Assembly (NCBI GenBank): GCA_963575745.1
Contig: CAUYUJ010016294.1
Span: 38,633-102,632 of the forward strand
Origin: Prorocentrum cordatum
Lineage: Eukaryota; Sar; Dinophyceae; Prorocentrales; Prorocentraceae
Length of the DNA: 64,000 nucleotides
Reading direction: 5' to 3'
Numbering within the stretch: the first letter of the stretch is position 1; the number at the start of each line of letters is the position of its first letter. The position numbers and the translations under genes were made by a program. This document shows, piece by piece, positions 51,407-60,430 of the stretch. Below the pieces are notes generated by a model that searched no databases, was not told the DNA's origin, and saw nothing but the letters and a program-made list of their open reading frames with translations.

Positions 51407-51540
51407 GTGGTGTCGATGCTGATGGTGGTGATGGTGATGATGGTGGTGGTGGTGCTAGTGATGCTGACAATGCTGCTGATGATGCTGATGAGGGTGATGA
51501 TGGTGATGATGCTGCTGATGTTGCTGATGATGATGACCAT
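48448..51540 (-). CDS. Non-LTR reverse transcriptase with restriction-like endonuclease domain
   Basis: An uninterrupted 1,030-codon frame. Residues 1-60 (MVIII..., poly-Ile/Ser/Thr) only translate an ATC tract, so the true start is uncertain; the first Met in ordinary sequence is residue 130. APGPSGWSNF (181-190) and YRPVGLMEALMKLVE (246-260) are the N-terminal polymerase motifs. Motif A is KLDLENAY (catalytic D332), motif B GGAQGSFL (Q390), motif C IADDWYL (D430, D431), then LAPSKC. A C-terminal zinc finger spans C815, C834, H844 and C848. A PD-(D/E)xK-like site follows: D899 in LDLVV, D914 in WVDVTV, then E938-RRKK. This order fits REL-type (R2-like) non-LTR elements, which nick a target site and prime cDNA there. 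I see no N-terminal DNA-binding finger, so the element may be 5'-truncated. Confidence 0.85.
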
Positions 51541-51597
51541 GATGGTGATGATGAGGATGGCAAGGCTAATGATGGTGATTCTAATGGTGGTGAGAGG
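51355..51597. repeat. GAT/ATC microsatellite between the two retroelements
   Basis: Pure GAT at 51358-51402, then degenerate GAT/GGT to about 51595. It supplies the first 60 codons of the frame above and lies about 65 bp beyond the last codon of the decayed relative. Confidence 0.9.
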
Positions 51598-51660
51598 ACG
51601 CGCCTCTCCACAGTCAAATGTAATTGAACGCCCAACATTTCGGAGGTCCCGCCGGCCACC

Positions 51661-53110
51661 TCATCCCTCTTTCGGCGGCGGCGGCGGCAACGGCGCAATG
51701 GCGCCGAGGATGACCTCAGCCTCCGCGGTCACCGCGGCAGTGCTGGTGGCAACTAGCATTGCCCGGCTCGGGGGCGGCGCCGGGAGCCCTCGTGTCACCC
51801 ACGCGTAGTTGGTCGCGTCCACGTCGACCTGGCGCAGGATGGCCAGGGCAGCCTCTCCCAGCCAGCCGCCGATGCCAACTGCAATGGAGGCGACGCGGTC
51901 GTCGTACCGCTGGCGCTTGGAACTCTCCGCGGCGCGCGTCGCCAAATGCACATCCGCAGCTGCAGCTCGAGCATCACCGTCCGGGTAGGAGTGCACCGTG
52001 ACTTCAAGCCACGATTACGTCACGCTGGCCAGCCACCTCCAGCAAACGTCCAAGATCGCCTCCATCACTCCGCCGTCGGAGTCCGTCCTGTAGAGCTCCG
52101 GGACGTGCGTCTCGACGTCCACGATCGCTCTGGCCTTGCGGAGAACCCTGGCGATCGCGAGCTTGAAGTCGTTATGCCACCGTACCTGGAAAGGGACAAT
52201 CATGCAGCTGGCCGCGTGCAGACCGCCGATATCCAGCTGCCGCCCGCACGGCTGCCCACCCCTCGGGCCGCCACGATAGCAGCAAGCACGCGCCTGGCCA
52301 GGCTCCAGGATGGGTGCCCTGGCGCCGCTGACCACTAGAGGCCCGCCCACCCATGCCGCCTCTCTCCAGCAGATTGGCGGCGCGCTCCAGAGGCAGCGCG
52401 GCCACGAGGTCGGCGGCCCGCAGCGCCGTCAGCCCACGGCCCAACCTCCCCGCGAGTCGTCGCCTGCCCCCGCCCCTCTCCACGTCCCCGACGCCGGCCC
52501 CCGGGACGACAGTGGCGAGGACGGAGCGGCCAAGATCCATATCCTGCGCCTGCGCATCCCCTGCGTCGCGCGCGAAGGTGAAGAGCTCCTGCGGGGGCAG
52601 GTCCCCAGCTCAGGGCGACGCCGCGCACTTGGCCGCTGCACCCAGCGTCCACCACGATGCCGCTCGCGGCGAGGACGCCCTCGGCCTCGTGCGCGGCCTG
52701 CCTGTCGGGGCCCTCCTGGCACGGCAACCCGGCCTGCAAGGCAACTCGCTGGGCATCCGCCGCGGTCGCAGCCCAGCTACTCCAGAACCTGGCAGCGTTG
52801 GCGACGAACGGCATGTTCAGAGCAACGCCCCGAAGAAGATGGGTTGCGCGAGCTGCTCCGTCATCCCCGCCGTGAGCGTCGCGCCAAGGATGGCCGCAGC
52901 AGCGCTCGCGAACTCGGCGCAAAACCCCTCCAATACCTAGACCGATAGCGCCCGCGAGGGGAACGTATGAATATCATGATACAGGAGATGAGAGATCCCA
53001 AACGTTAATATTGCCCATGCTGTCTGCCGCATGTCGTCAAAATCCCGCGAACGTTCCGAGCCTCCCGCCCAGCCGCCCAGCCGCCCAGCCCGAGCAGCCC
53101 TGCCCTCCGC
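51661..53110 (-). pseudogene. Decayed, 5'-truncated relative of the adjacent reverse transcriptase
   Basis: Minus-strand pieces align in order with residues about 600-980 of the intact protein: AILTFGISHLLYHDIHTFPS (about 53000), NAARFWSSWAATAADAQRVA (52790), CGRQLDIGGLHAASC (52230; C-x9-H-x3-C as in the intact gene), RWHNDFKLAIARVL, VETHVPELYR, and in another frame WLEVTVHSYPDGDARAAA and SSKRQRYDDRVASIAVGIGG. Frame changes (near 52015, 52335, 52930) and stops show decay. Nothing matching the polymerase core is present, as expected of a 5'-truncated copy. It lies head-to-tail with the intact element, with GAT tracts on both sides. Confidence 0.75.
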
Positions 53111-53204
53111 AAGCCCGATGCTTACCCGCTTCGCGTCTATGTCCATCGCGTTATCCCCCATCGACGCCGTGCCCAGACCGTGCATGCCGCCGTGCGACCG
53201 CACG

Positions 53205-53850
53205 GTGCTGACGATGATGATGATGACTATGATGATGATGATGAGGATGATGATTCTGACGGTCACGATGGTACGCATGATGATGGTGGGGTGATGAAAA
53301 ATATGTTGATTGTGGTGCTGGCAATGCTGATGATGATGATGATGCTGGTGATGATGATGCATCTGATGACTCTGGTGATGATGTTGCTGCTGCTGCTGAT
53401 GATGCTGATGCTGTTGATGATGATGCATCTGGTGATGGTGACGACGACGGTGCCAACGATGACGACGATGACAAGGCTGCTGTCGCTGATGGTGACGGCG
53501 CCGATGACGTTGACACTCATCATGATGCGGCTGCTGCTACTGCTGCTGTTGCTGTTTGTGATGTCGTTGTTGATGCGGCGTCAATTGCGATGGCGATGAT
53601 GACGACGACAATGACGATGAGGACGTGAACGAGGAGGATGGCAATGGCGAGCGGAATGATGATGCTGACGATGATGACGATGATGAGGATGATGATGATG
53701 ATGAGGAGGCTGGTGCTGGACACGATGATGATGCTGATGCTGCTGCTGATGATGATGATTATGATGTTGATGATGCAGCTGCTGATGATGATGTTGATGA
53801 TGCTGATGATGATGCTGATGATAATGATGATGCTGAGGAGCAGGAGGATG
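53205..53850. repeat. GAT-rich tract upstream of the truncated element
   Basis: Degenerate GAT/GCT/GAC from 53209 to about 53850. Poly-Asp, Met or Ile frames are artefacts. Confidence 0.9.
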
Positions 53851-53945
53851 ATGCTGCGGAGCAGGAGGAGGAGGAGGAGCAGGAGCAGGAGGGGGAGGAG
53901 GAGCAGGAGCAGGAGGGGGAGGAGGAGGAGGCGGAGCGCCGCGCG
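53851..53945. repeat. GGA/GCAGGA tract
   Basis: GGAGGAGGAGCAGGAGCAGG-type repeats following the GAT tract. Confidence 0.9.
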
Positions 53946-54190
53946 GTCAAGAGGAGGGGGGAGGGGGAGGTCCCACTGCCGTCCTTCGCAGGGCAGCCGA
54001 GCTCCGAGCCCCTGCGCGCGAGCGAGCAGCCACGAGCCGAGGCCCTGGCGCCTGGGGCCCTGCCTCTGCAAGGTTTTTTGGACTCAGCGCCCTCACTGCC
54101 TGAAGTGCAGCGAGCTGTGAGGCAGGCGACACAGCTCGCTTCAGCAGGGCGACCTGCTGTGCGCATCTGCAGGGGCGAAGGCCGAAGCTG
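53946..54190. other. Spacer, no gene recognised
   Basis: GC-rich sequence open on both strands without recognisable content. Confidence 0.4.
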
Positions 54191-54432
54191 ACAGATGCGG
54201 TGCGATCGCGCGCGAACGCCTTCGATCGCGCTCTTCCACAAAGAGCCCCCCCAAGAGGCCCCGGGGGCCCCCGAGACGCCGCCAAGGAGCCCCAAGAGAC
54301 GCCCAAGAGGTCCCCAAGAGGCCCCCAAGAGGCCCTAAAGAAGGCTTAAGGGCCGGCGGAATGAGCGAAGCGATTGAACAAAAGATCCGGTGCGATCGCG
54401 CGCGAACGCCTTCGATCGCGCTCTCCCAGCCA
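54191..54432. repeat. 41-bp direct repeats around a CCAAGAGGCCCC tract
   Basis: GGTGCGATCGCGCGCGAACG-CCTTCGATCGCGCTCT occurs at 54197 and 54389. Between them is the reverse orientation of the CTTGGG 21-bp family (54243-54345). Confidence 0.85.
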
Positions 54433-54730
54433 CCTGCGCGGAACGGAACCACGCACTCGACTGGGCCCGTGCCCCTGGCGCGAGGGAGGGCAGGCAGCGG
54501 CCGAAGCGGGGCGGAGCGGAGGGAAGGACAGACTCAGCAATGCCGAAGAGCATCGGCGGTCTCGTGATCACTGCACTGGGCCGCGCACGGTTGCGCAGCT
54601 CGTCTATGTCGTCGAGAGGTCGGCCGCGCATTCAATAGGGTCCTTCATGCGCCCGTCAGCGCGAATGGAGGAAGAAGCTGGGAGACAGAGTTGAGGGTAA
54701 AAAGGATAGCGTCCGTCTCAGTAGGGGTCC
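54433..54730. other. Spacer, no gene recognised
   Basis: Unremarkable sequence on the 3' side of retrotransposon 2; its exact 3' end is not visible. Confidence 0.4.
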
Positions 54731-55303
54731 TCATTGTGGGCAAGGTCCAATAAGAGGCTGTCGCGTGTAGACGATCATGAGAAGTTCCTGTCGGGCGGAT
54801 GCCAGCGACAACTTTGGGATGTCTGCTCTGCGCTTGATGGGGGGGCCAAGATCAATGGGCGGGTGCGCGCTGGAGTACTGGTACCCTGACGTCGTGTTCT
54901 CTAGAACCGGATCTCGCAAGAGCGGGCGGTGACGACTGACAGTGACTGCGCCGTCGGATTTCTGGAGCTGCGATATCCACTCTGCCATCAAATCGTACTT
55001 CGAGCTCAGATGCGCAGCTCGACACAAGGCAGCAGCGCAATATGCGCGGATATCGGCGCGTTCAAGTGGCGCGCCGAGCAACCGAACGCGCGTGTACACA
55101 GTGGGCGGGAAGGCAGCTCTCGGAGAACGTGCAGGCAAGTGGTGGCATTCTTTCTTTCGGCCGCAACAGCGCTGGCTGCTATCTGAAAGAACCGGCTGAC
55201 GTGGCTCGTGACGGGGGCGACGTGCACGTTGTGCCGCAAGGTCCCCAGGGGGCATCTTCGGGACGGGGCCCTCCCGCGACAAGACAGGGCCACGGCGGCC
55301 CAC

Positions 55304-56660
55304 CTAGGCGACAAAATATTTTGCACATCGCCGATCTTGAACTTGCCTACGCGGATCCCCTTGGACTTGAAGTTCAGAGCGACCCGGCCCCTGGGGGCGC
55401 TGCCTGAAAAGATTAACAGAACGGGCCCGCACTTTCAGAGCAAGCGCCCTGGCGACCAGGGGGGGGGTCGCGTGAAGGTTCCTCGCCGCCATTGCGAGCA
55501 GCGAGACAGAATGGCACCCGGCATTGGATTTACGAAATCTTCCCGAGGATCGGGCAAATCACCAGTGGGAGCAGGGCCCCCCCGTCCAATGCCTCTCGCG
55601 CGCTGGAAGCCTCCTGCAACGGCAGGGCCCCCGGAGATTCTCGCGGGAACTCTGAGGCGCAGCTCCTGGATCGGGCGCAGCCATCGCCCTGAAAGATAGT
55701 GGGGGGGCGCCCTGGGCGACCGGGGCGAGAGGCAAGGCGATCGCGGCAGGTGCCGCTTTACTGTCCGTGCTCGAGAGCGAGAGCGAGATCGCGCGAGTCC
55801 GAAAGGCATGCCGCGTCTCCGAGCCGCGGTTATCGAGCCCACCTTTCAAGGGGAAGACGCCGCGCGAGACGTTGAAGTCCCTGGGCGTCTTGCCGCCGCC
55901 CAGGGAAAACATGTGCGCGTCGTGGATGGCCTGCGTCGCGACCTCGCCGCCTGCTCGCCGTGCGACAGCGCATCTCCCCATTTCCCCCTGCGGCTGAGTC
56001 CATTTTCCTGCGGATCAACTCACGCATTGCTTAAAATGCCCCGTCCAATCGAATCGCTAGTGGGTGCTGCTCGCACACTGTTCATCCTGATCGGGGGGCC
56101 CCTGGATATGCCCCAACAGATCGCCGTCTGCGAGGGCAGGGGGCAGCTTGGGGCCCTCAAGAACCTCTGGCCACAACCCGCTGAGCTGCCCAGCGGCCCC
56201 GCGCGGGTCAGCGCGGGAAGCCCGTTGGTCATCTCGCGCGCCTGCCAGCAAAAACATTCGGCCGAACGGCGCGCCGCGCAGCCGACGTGCGCCGCGCGCG
56301 GCACAGGTGGACAGGTGGGGTTCCTCATGTGGGAGAGGCAGGCTCGCATCGTGCAGGGTCAAGTTCTCCGCCTGGACAAACTTGGTTCTCATCGGGTGCC
56401 CGAGGAGGCCGCGGAAGCCCGCCCCGTCCTTCCAGTTGCCCGCCCTCGGACGCGTCGCTGGAGTCGCGGATGGAGTCGCGGAGCTTAGGGGGCGCGCGAA
56501 GAGCCCGAGGAGCAACCTTTTGATGGGGTCCAGCGCGGGAGGGCCCAGGGGGCCTCGCGCCGCAGCTTGCTTGGGAAGTCCTTGATTTCGAGGAGCTTGG
56601 TGGGGGGCGGTCGGAAAGGAAGTCGGCGTTGGCCTCGTGAGCTTCCGGGAAGAGCTCGCT
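55304..56660 (-). pseudogene. Reverse transcriptase remnant of retrotransposon 2
   Basis: Partial frames (55435-55842, 55559-55981, 56057-56689) carry pieces resembling the fingers region (SLSSTDSK, PPALDPIKRLLLGLFARP, VALNFKSKGIRVGKFKIG). I cannot find intact catalytic Asp motifs. Placement after the endonuclease is the main support. Confidence 0.4.
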
Positions 56661-57209
56661 GAATTTGCGATGTCTGAGCAGCCGAGCAAGCGCGGGGCGA
56701 AGGTCAGTCAGCTGCTGGGAGAGATCACGGATACTGAGGAACACTGGCGCGTGGTCGGGCGGCCTCTTGGCGTCCGCGATGCCTCGGGCCGTCGAACTCT
56801 GTCGGGGTGGATCTGGAATGGCGCCGGAGGGGGTGCCGGTGTAGATCCTGTCCAGGCGACCGAAGGAGATGTTCCTTGCAAGGTTCGGGTCTTCACCCTG
56901 ATTTTGGGGGTGCTGGGAGATGCGATGGGTGAGCTCCTTGTGCTTGACCCCCAGGAACTCAAAGAAAGAGGCGCCCCGAAGAAAACATCGGCCAGCCTCG
57001 AGTGCCGGATTCCCCCCCCCCGTGGGAGCCGAAAACATGGACTCAGCTTGTTCGTAGTCGTTGAAACCGCCAGCAATGAAGACGCTCGCGTGCTGGGCAG
57101 TCAGCAATCTGGCTTTGATAGCGGTAAACTTGGCGCGCGGGTGAGGCCAAATCCACTCGGGGTCAATGTGGGCGCTCGCGACCTGCAAGCGTCCTCGATG
57201 GCTCGGCAA
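56325..57209 (-). pseudogene. EEP endonuclease of retrotransposon 2, catalytically altered
   Basis: A 294-codon frame. RLQVASAHIDPEWIWPHPRA (residues 8-27), then SVFIAGGFNDYEQAESMFS where APE-type enzymes have GDFN: the Asp is Gly here. Later RLDRIYTGTPSGAIPDP and PPDHAPVFLSIRDL, where the usual SDH is PDH. The C-terminal third (after about residue 190) is Pro/Arg-rich readthrough in the wrong frame. The domain nicks DNA in active LINEs; this copy looks inactive. Confidence 0.65.
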
Positions 57210-57738
57210 TGTCAGGACAGATGCTCGCCTGGCCCCAAACTCATAGAAGCCAGCGCGGAGAAGGATGGATGGGGGGGGGCCGCGACACTATAGTTCCATT
57301 GCCACCGGCATAGGGCGAACTACACAGCGGTCTACAAGCGCAAGATTGGGGAAACTCTCGGCCGAGAGTTCAAGATCCCCTGATGGCCCCATGGGGCTCC
57401 TGGGTGAGCGTCGCAGGTTGAGCTTTCAAAATCGCTTTTAGAACCTGGAACTTGGCCTTGCCATTCGACGAAGCTGTGTGCTTAGAGCCAAAGGAACTGA
57501 GCATCCCGTGATGCTATGCTGAAAGGGCGACCAGGCACTGTGCGAGGACCCCCTTCAGGCAGAGGAGGACCAGGAGCAGGAGGGAGTTGCACGAGGCTCC
57601 GAAGCGGATCAGGTGGAACGGTCTGGTCGCCAACTTGCCTAGGATGTAGCGCGGCTGGTGCGAGAACCTCCCGATGGTCGTCGTCATTCATCAGAAGTGG
57701 AGGGGCATGCTCCGATTGGAACATCCTTTGGGCAATCT
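57210..57738. pseudogene. Linker region of retrotransposon 2, unresolved
   Basis: Between leader and endonuclease on the minus strand; only short frames remain. No domain recognisable. Confidence 0.3.
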
Positions 57739-57739
57739 G

Positions 57740-58042
57740 TCACTCCATTATGGCGCCCGTGGTGGCCTCCGTGATCACCTCGTGCATCTTCAGCACATGA
57801 GTCCCCCATGAGCGAATCGCGGTTTCATCAGGCTCGAATCGGAACTTGTCGTGCCCCTGGGGAAGAACTTTGATGATTTTCCGTGCGTCATCAGGTGTGG
57901 CAGTGGTCATCACCCCTTTGAAGCCGTTGGCACCCAACTTAGAGCCGCACGATGGAGCGTATCCCGAAATAGATCTTGGCGAAGGCGCGCTGCTTGGCTC
58001 TGACGTCGAGCGGCAAGTCGCCTCTGACGCGGAGGTTGGCAA
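57740..58042 (-). pseudogene. Frameshifted continuation of the leader protein
   Basis: After a frame change near 57950 the minus strand continues KLGANGFKGVMTTATPDDAR, IIKVLPQGHDKFRFEPDETA and VLKMHEVITEATTGAIME, plausible protein that follows the leader frame in order. Confidence 0.45.
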
Positions 58043-58541
58043 CCTCGTTGGTGCGCGGGCCGGTCCACGTCAGCGGCTGGGCAAACGCTTCCGCGGTGAT
58101 GGCCTCGGCCTGCTCCTCCGACGGGAACACGATCATGTAGACCTGGGCTACTTTGTGACACTCAATGCGTGCCCCTGCGAGTGAGGCAAACTTGTCGGCA
58201 AGCGAATGGTGAAACGGCTCGCGGACTTTAGCAAACACAGGTCTGGGCCATGCTCCAATCCATCTCGTGCATGCACCTGTGTCAGGAAGTGGAGCTCCTG
58301 CACGGTCCATCCGCCGTCTCGTGATGCCAGAGAATCCCGACGCAGTGCTGGCTTCCGACACCGCCTTGGACATCTGGGCGAACTGGTCCTGGAGGACCTT
58401 GATCTGCGCAGCATGGCGGTCGATCTTCTCGTTGAAGTCCTTCACCTCGGCTTTCAGCGTGCTGCGCAGACGGTCAATGCTCCCCGAGATCGAAGCCTGC
58501 ATTCCATTCAGCGTCGCTTGAATCTGCTCAGTAGTCGCCAT
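57939..58541 (-). CDS. Leader protein of retrotransposon 2: coiled coil plus RNA-binding-like segment
   Basis: 200 codons from ATG 58539-58541 (MATTEQIQATLNG...). Residues about 1-60 form a coiled coil (STLKAEVKDFNEKIDRHAAQ, IKVLQDQFAQMSKAVSEAS). Residues about 110-190 (SLADKFASLAGARIECHKVA, VYMIVFPSEEQAEAITAEAF, LRVRGDLPLDVRAKQRAFAK) look like an RRM-type fold of the kind found in LINE ORF1-like regions. A frame change near 57950 cuts it off from the endonuclease. Upstream, 58542-58729 would be the 5' leader after the SL relic. Confidence 0.5.
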   Translation of the reverse strand: MATTEQIQATLNGMQASISGSIDRLRSTLKAEVKDFNEKIDRHAAQIKVLQDQFAQMSKAVSEASTASGFSGITRRRMDRAGAPLPDTGACTRWIGAWPRPVFAKVREPFHHSLADKFASLAGARIECHKVAQVYMIVFPSEEQAEAITAEAFAQPLTWTGPRTNEVANLRVRGDLPLDVRAKQRAFAKIYFGIRSIVRL

Positions 58542-58704
58542 GGCTACAAGAAAACTGTTGTGATTTGGCTGGCGCGGAATCGCCACAGTACGCGGATCTG
58601 TCGGAGTGTGCGCAAGCAAAACCAAAAGACGTCTCCCTGCCTCTGGGCTGGCGGGGGGTGGAGACTTCGGTGCGTCGGCACCCCTCGACGTGCAGGAGGT
58701 GAGT

Positions 58705-58751
58705 CCGCAAATGGCTTGAGGCCAAATGACTTGAACCAAAATTGCTACGGA
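58705..58751 (-). other. Spliced-leader relic 2, with tandem truncated relic
   Basis: 58730-58751 reads on the minus strand T-CCGTAGCAATTTTGGTTCAAG, 19 of 21 matches to the spliced leader. It is followed directly by TCATTTGGCCTCAAG (58715-58729), which matches the last 15 nt of the leader with a few changes, and then CCATTTGCGGACTCA, a possible third. Full plus 15-nt truncated copy is the arrangement expected when a retroposed gene is trans-spliced again at the AG inside the old leader. Confidence 0.8.
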
Positions 58752-58806
58752 GGAAAAGGAAGAGGAGGAGGCGGAGGAGGAGGAAAAGGGGAGGATGAGG
58801 AGGTCG
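58752..58806. repeat. GGA-rich tract abutting spliced-leader relic 2
   Basis: AGGAAAAGGAAGAGGAGGAG then GGAGGAGGAGGAAAAGGGGAGG. Confidence 0.85.
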
Positions 58807-58831
58807 CGGGGTGCAAAAAGGCGGACCGGGT

Positions 58832-59045
58832 CAGACCCAGAAGTCCGATGTATTGATTTTGTCAATGCGGGCCCTCAGAAGTCCCGCCCATCCCCCCAAG
58901 GGCTGGTTTTCCATTCTGAGCCGTATTCTGATGGCCCCAAGGCCTGGCGAAGGCCCCTGGGGGCTGAAAACGGCACACACACAAAAATCCGTAGCGTTTT
59001 TCTCGCGACGCGACGGGGTCAGGGCCTGGGGGTCATTCGTCGGCC
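58832..59045 (+). repeat. Dispersed repeat family D, fullest copy
   Basis: Spans CAGACCCAGAAGTCCGATG, TTTTGTCAATGCGGGCCC, CCCCAAGGGCTGGTTTTCC, CTGAGCCGTATTCTGATGGC, CCCAAGGCCTGGCGAAGGCC and CGACGCGACGGGGTC. It links the head seen at 15.9 kb with the tails at 29.3 and 42.4 kb. Confidence 0.7.
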
Positions 59046-59154
59046 CATGGCGTCCTGACCAGAATTTCAAAGCGGATCCAGCCGCGGCGAGACCCAGAAA
59101 AACCCAAACACCCCAAATCGTCGACATTCGAACCTGTATTCTCGAAGTTGGACA
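59046..59154. other. Spacer
   Basis: Short unique sequence, no gene. Confidence 0.5.
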
Positions 59155-59300
59155 CAGGGCCTCAAGAGGCTCCCAAGACGCCCCAGGAGGCTCTGAAAAT
59201 CGCCCAGGCCTCCAAGATGCCCCCAAGGAGCCGCCAGAGGCCCCGAAGAGCCGCCAGTAGGCCCCCAGGAGGCCCCCAGGAGGCTTCCAAGAGACCGTGA
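59155..59300. repeat. CCCAAGANGCCCC repeat tract (CTTGGG family, reverse orientation)
   Basis: Degenerate units of CCAAGAGGCTCCCAAGACGC and CCCCAGGAGGC, related to 12.8-13.65 kb and 54.24 kb. Confidence 0.65.
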
Positions 59301-59461
59301 GAGATATTCCAAGATACTCCGAGTGGCATCCAGGACGCCTCCGGCCCACGGTGATTCCCCGAGCTCTCCAAATGATGCCGTGTTCCACCGGTAAGGGCAA
59401 CTCCCATTGGCATCGTTCCTGGATGCGCTGGTGGGGATACGCCAAGCGTTACGGTTGGGAC
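59301..59461. other. Spacer
   Basis: Unique sequence with short frames; no gene. Confidence 0.5.
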
Positions 59462-59670
59462 CTTTGCTTAGCGTGTCGCCCCGGCTGCCCCGGCGACGCG
59501 CTATGCCTTATGAGTGGTTAGCGTGTCGCTCCGCTCTGCGGGGCGGGAGGCTCTGAAAGGCCCAGGACGTGGACGCTTGGGGACCGCGAGATGGATGGCG
59601 TGTCGCGACGAGGCGCGGTGGGCCAGAGCTGGCGGCGCAACGCGCTATCCGAAAGTTCCCGACTGTAAGA
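59462..59670 (+). repeat. Dispersed repeat family E, uninterrupted copy
   Basis: GCGTGTCGCTCCGCTCTGCG, CCCAGGACGTGGACGCTTGG, GGTGGGCCAGAGCTGGCGGC and CGAAAGTTCCCGACTGTAAG in the order seen at 37.66-37.95 kb but without the TCC tract. Confidence 0.7.
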
Positions 59671-59704
59671 ACTCGACCATGCCTGGGGGCGTCGGAGAAA
59701 ACGA

Positions 59705-60430
59705 ACAAGGAGAAGAATACACATATAAATAAGTATGTTACTAGGAAGACGGAGACTAATACTGATAATACTAATGCTACTCATAAAATCACGGTTCGTA
59801 CTACTCATACGAATAATACCATGGTAATAATTTAATATTACTGATGCTACTACTCATCCCAGTCCTACTCACACTATTATTACATACGATAGTCACACAC
59901 AGTATGACTTGGTCTTTATGCTATTGTTTTGGTTGCCCTTACAAACATAATACCACTGAAATTATTACTCCTACTATGACGACGACGACTACTACTACAG
60001 TTACGACGACTACTACTAGTAACCTTTCTACTAACCATACTAATTCTGGTAATACATATAAGAGTGATGACAACAATAACAACAACGCAATGACAGCACG
60101 AGTAGTAGTAATACTAATGACAAAAATAATATGAATTGTAATTCAACTACGAAACATACTACGAAAAATACTACAACTCGCAATATTTATACATATAAAA
60201 CTAATACTACACATACTACTACACATACTGTTAGTAATACGCATGTTAACAATACTACTACGAATAACAATGATACGACTAGTACTAATCTTAGTACTCG
60301 TCAATCTAAGAAATGCGACTACACATCATACTAACATTACACATGCTAAGAACATTACACATTACACATAACAGCATTGCACATACACATGCTAATTCGA
60401 TTACTTATAATATTACGAATCATGATAACC
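59705..60430. repeat. AT-rich degenerate ACT/AAT tract
   Basis: About 700 bp of ACTACT/AATACT/CATACT variants, much more AT-rich than the surroundings. Thr/Asn-rich frames are by-products. Confidence 0.85.

Larger units (their letters stand above)
54731..58751 (-). mobile_element. Decayed non-LTR retrotransposon 2 (AP-endonuclease type), SL-headed
   Basis: Minus-strand order: spliced-leader relics (58705-58751), ATG at 58541 with a coiled-coil/RNA-binding-like leader (57939-58541), linker (57740-58042, other frame), endonuclease (about 56660-57209), then decayed reverse transcriptase pieces (about 55500-56600, for example GGKTPRDFNVSRGVFPL and RAISLSLSSTDSKAAPAA). Same layout as retrotransposon 1. 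At least four frame changes. The 3' boundary is arbitrary. Confidence 0.65.
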
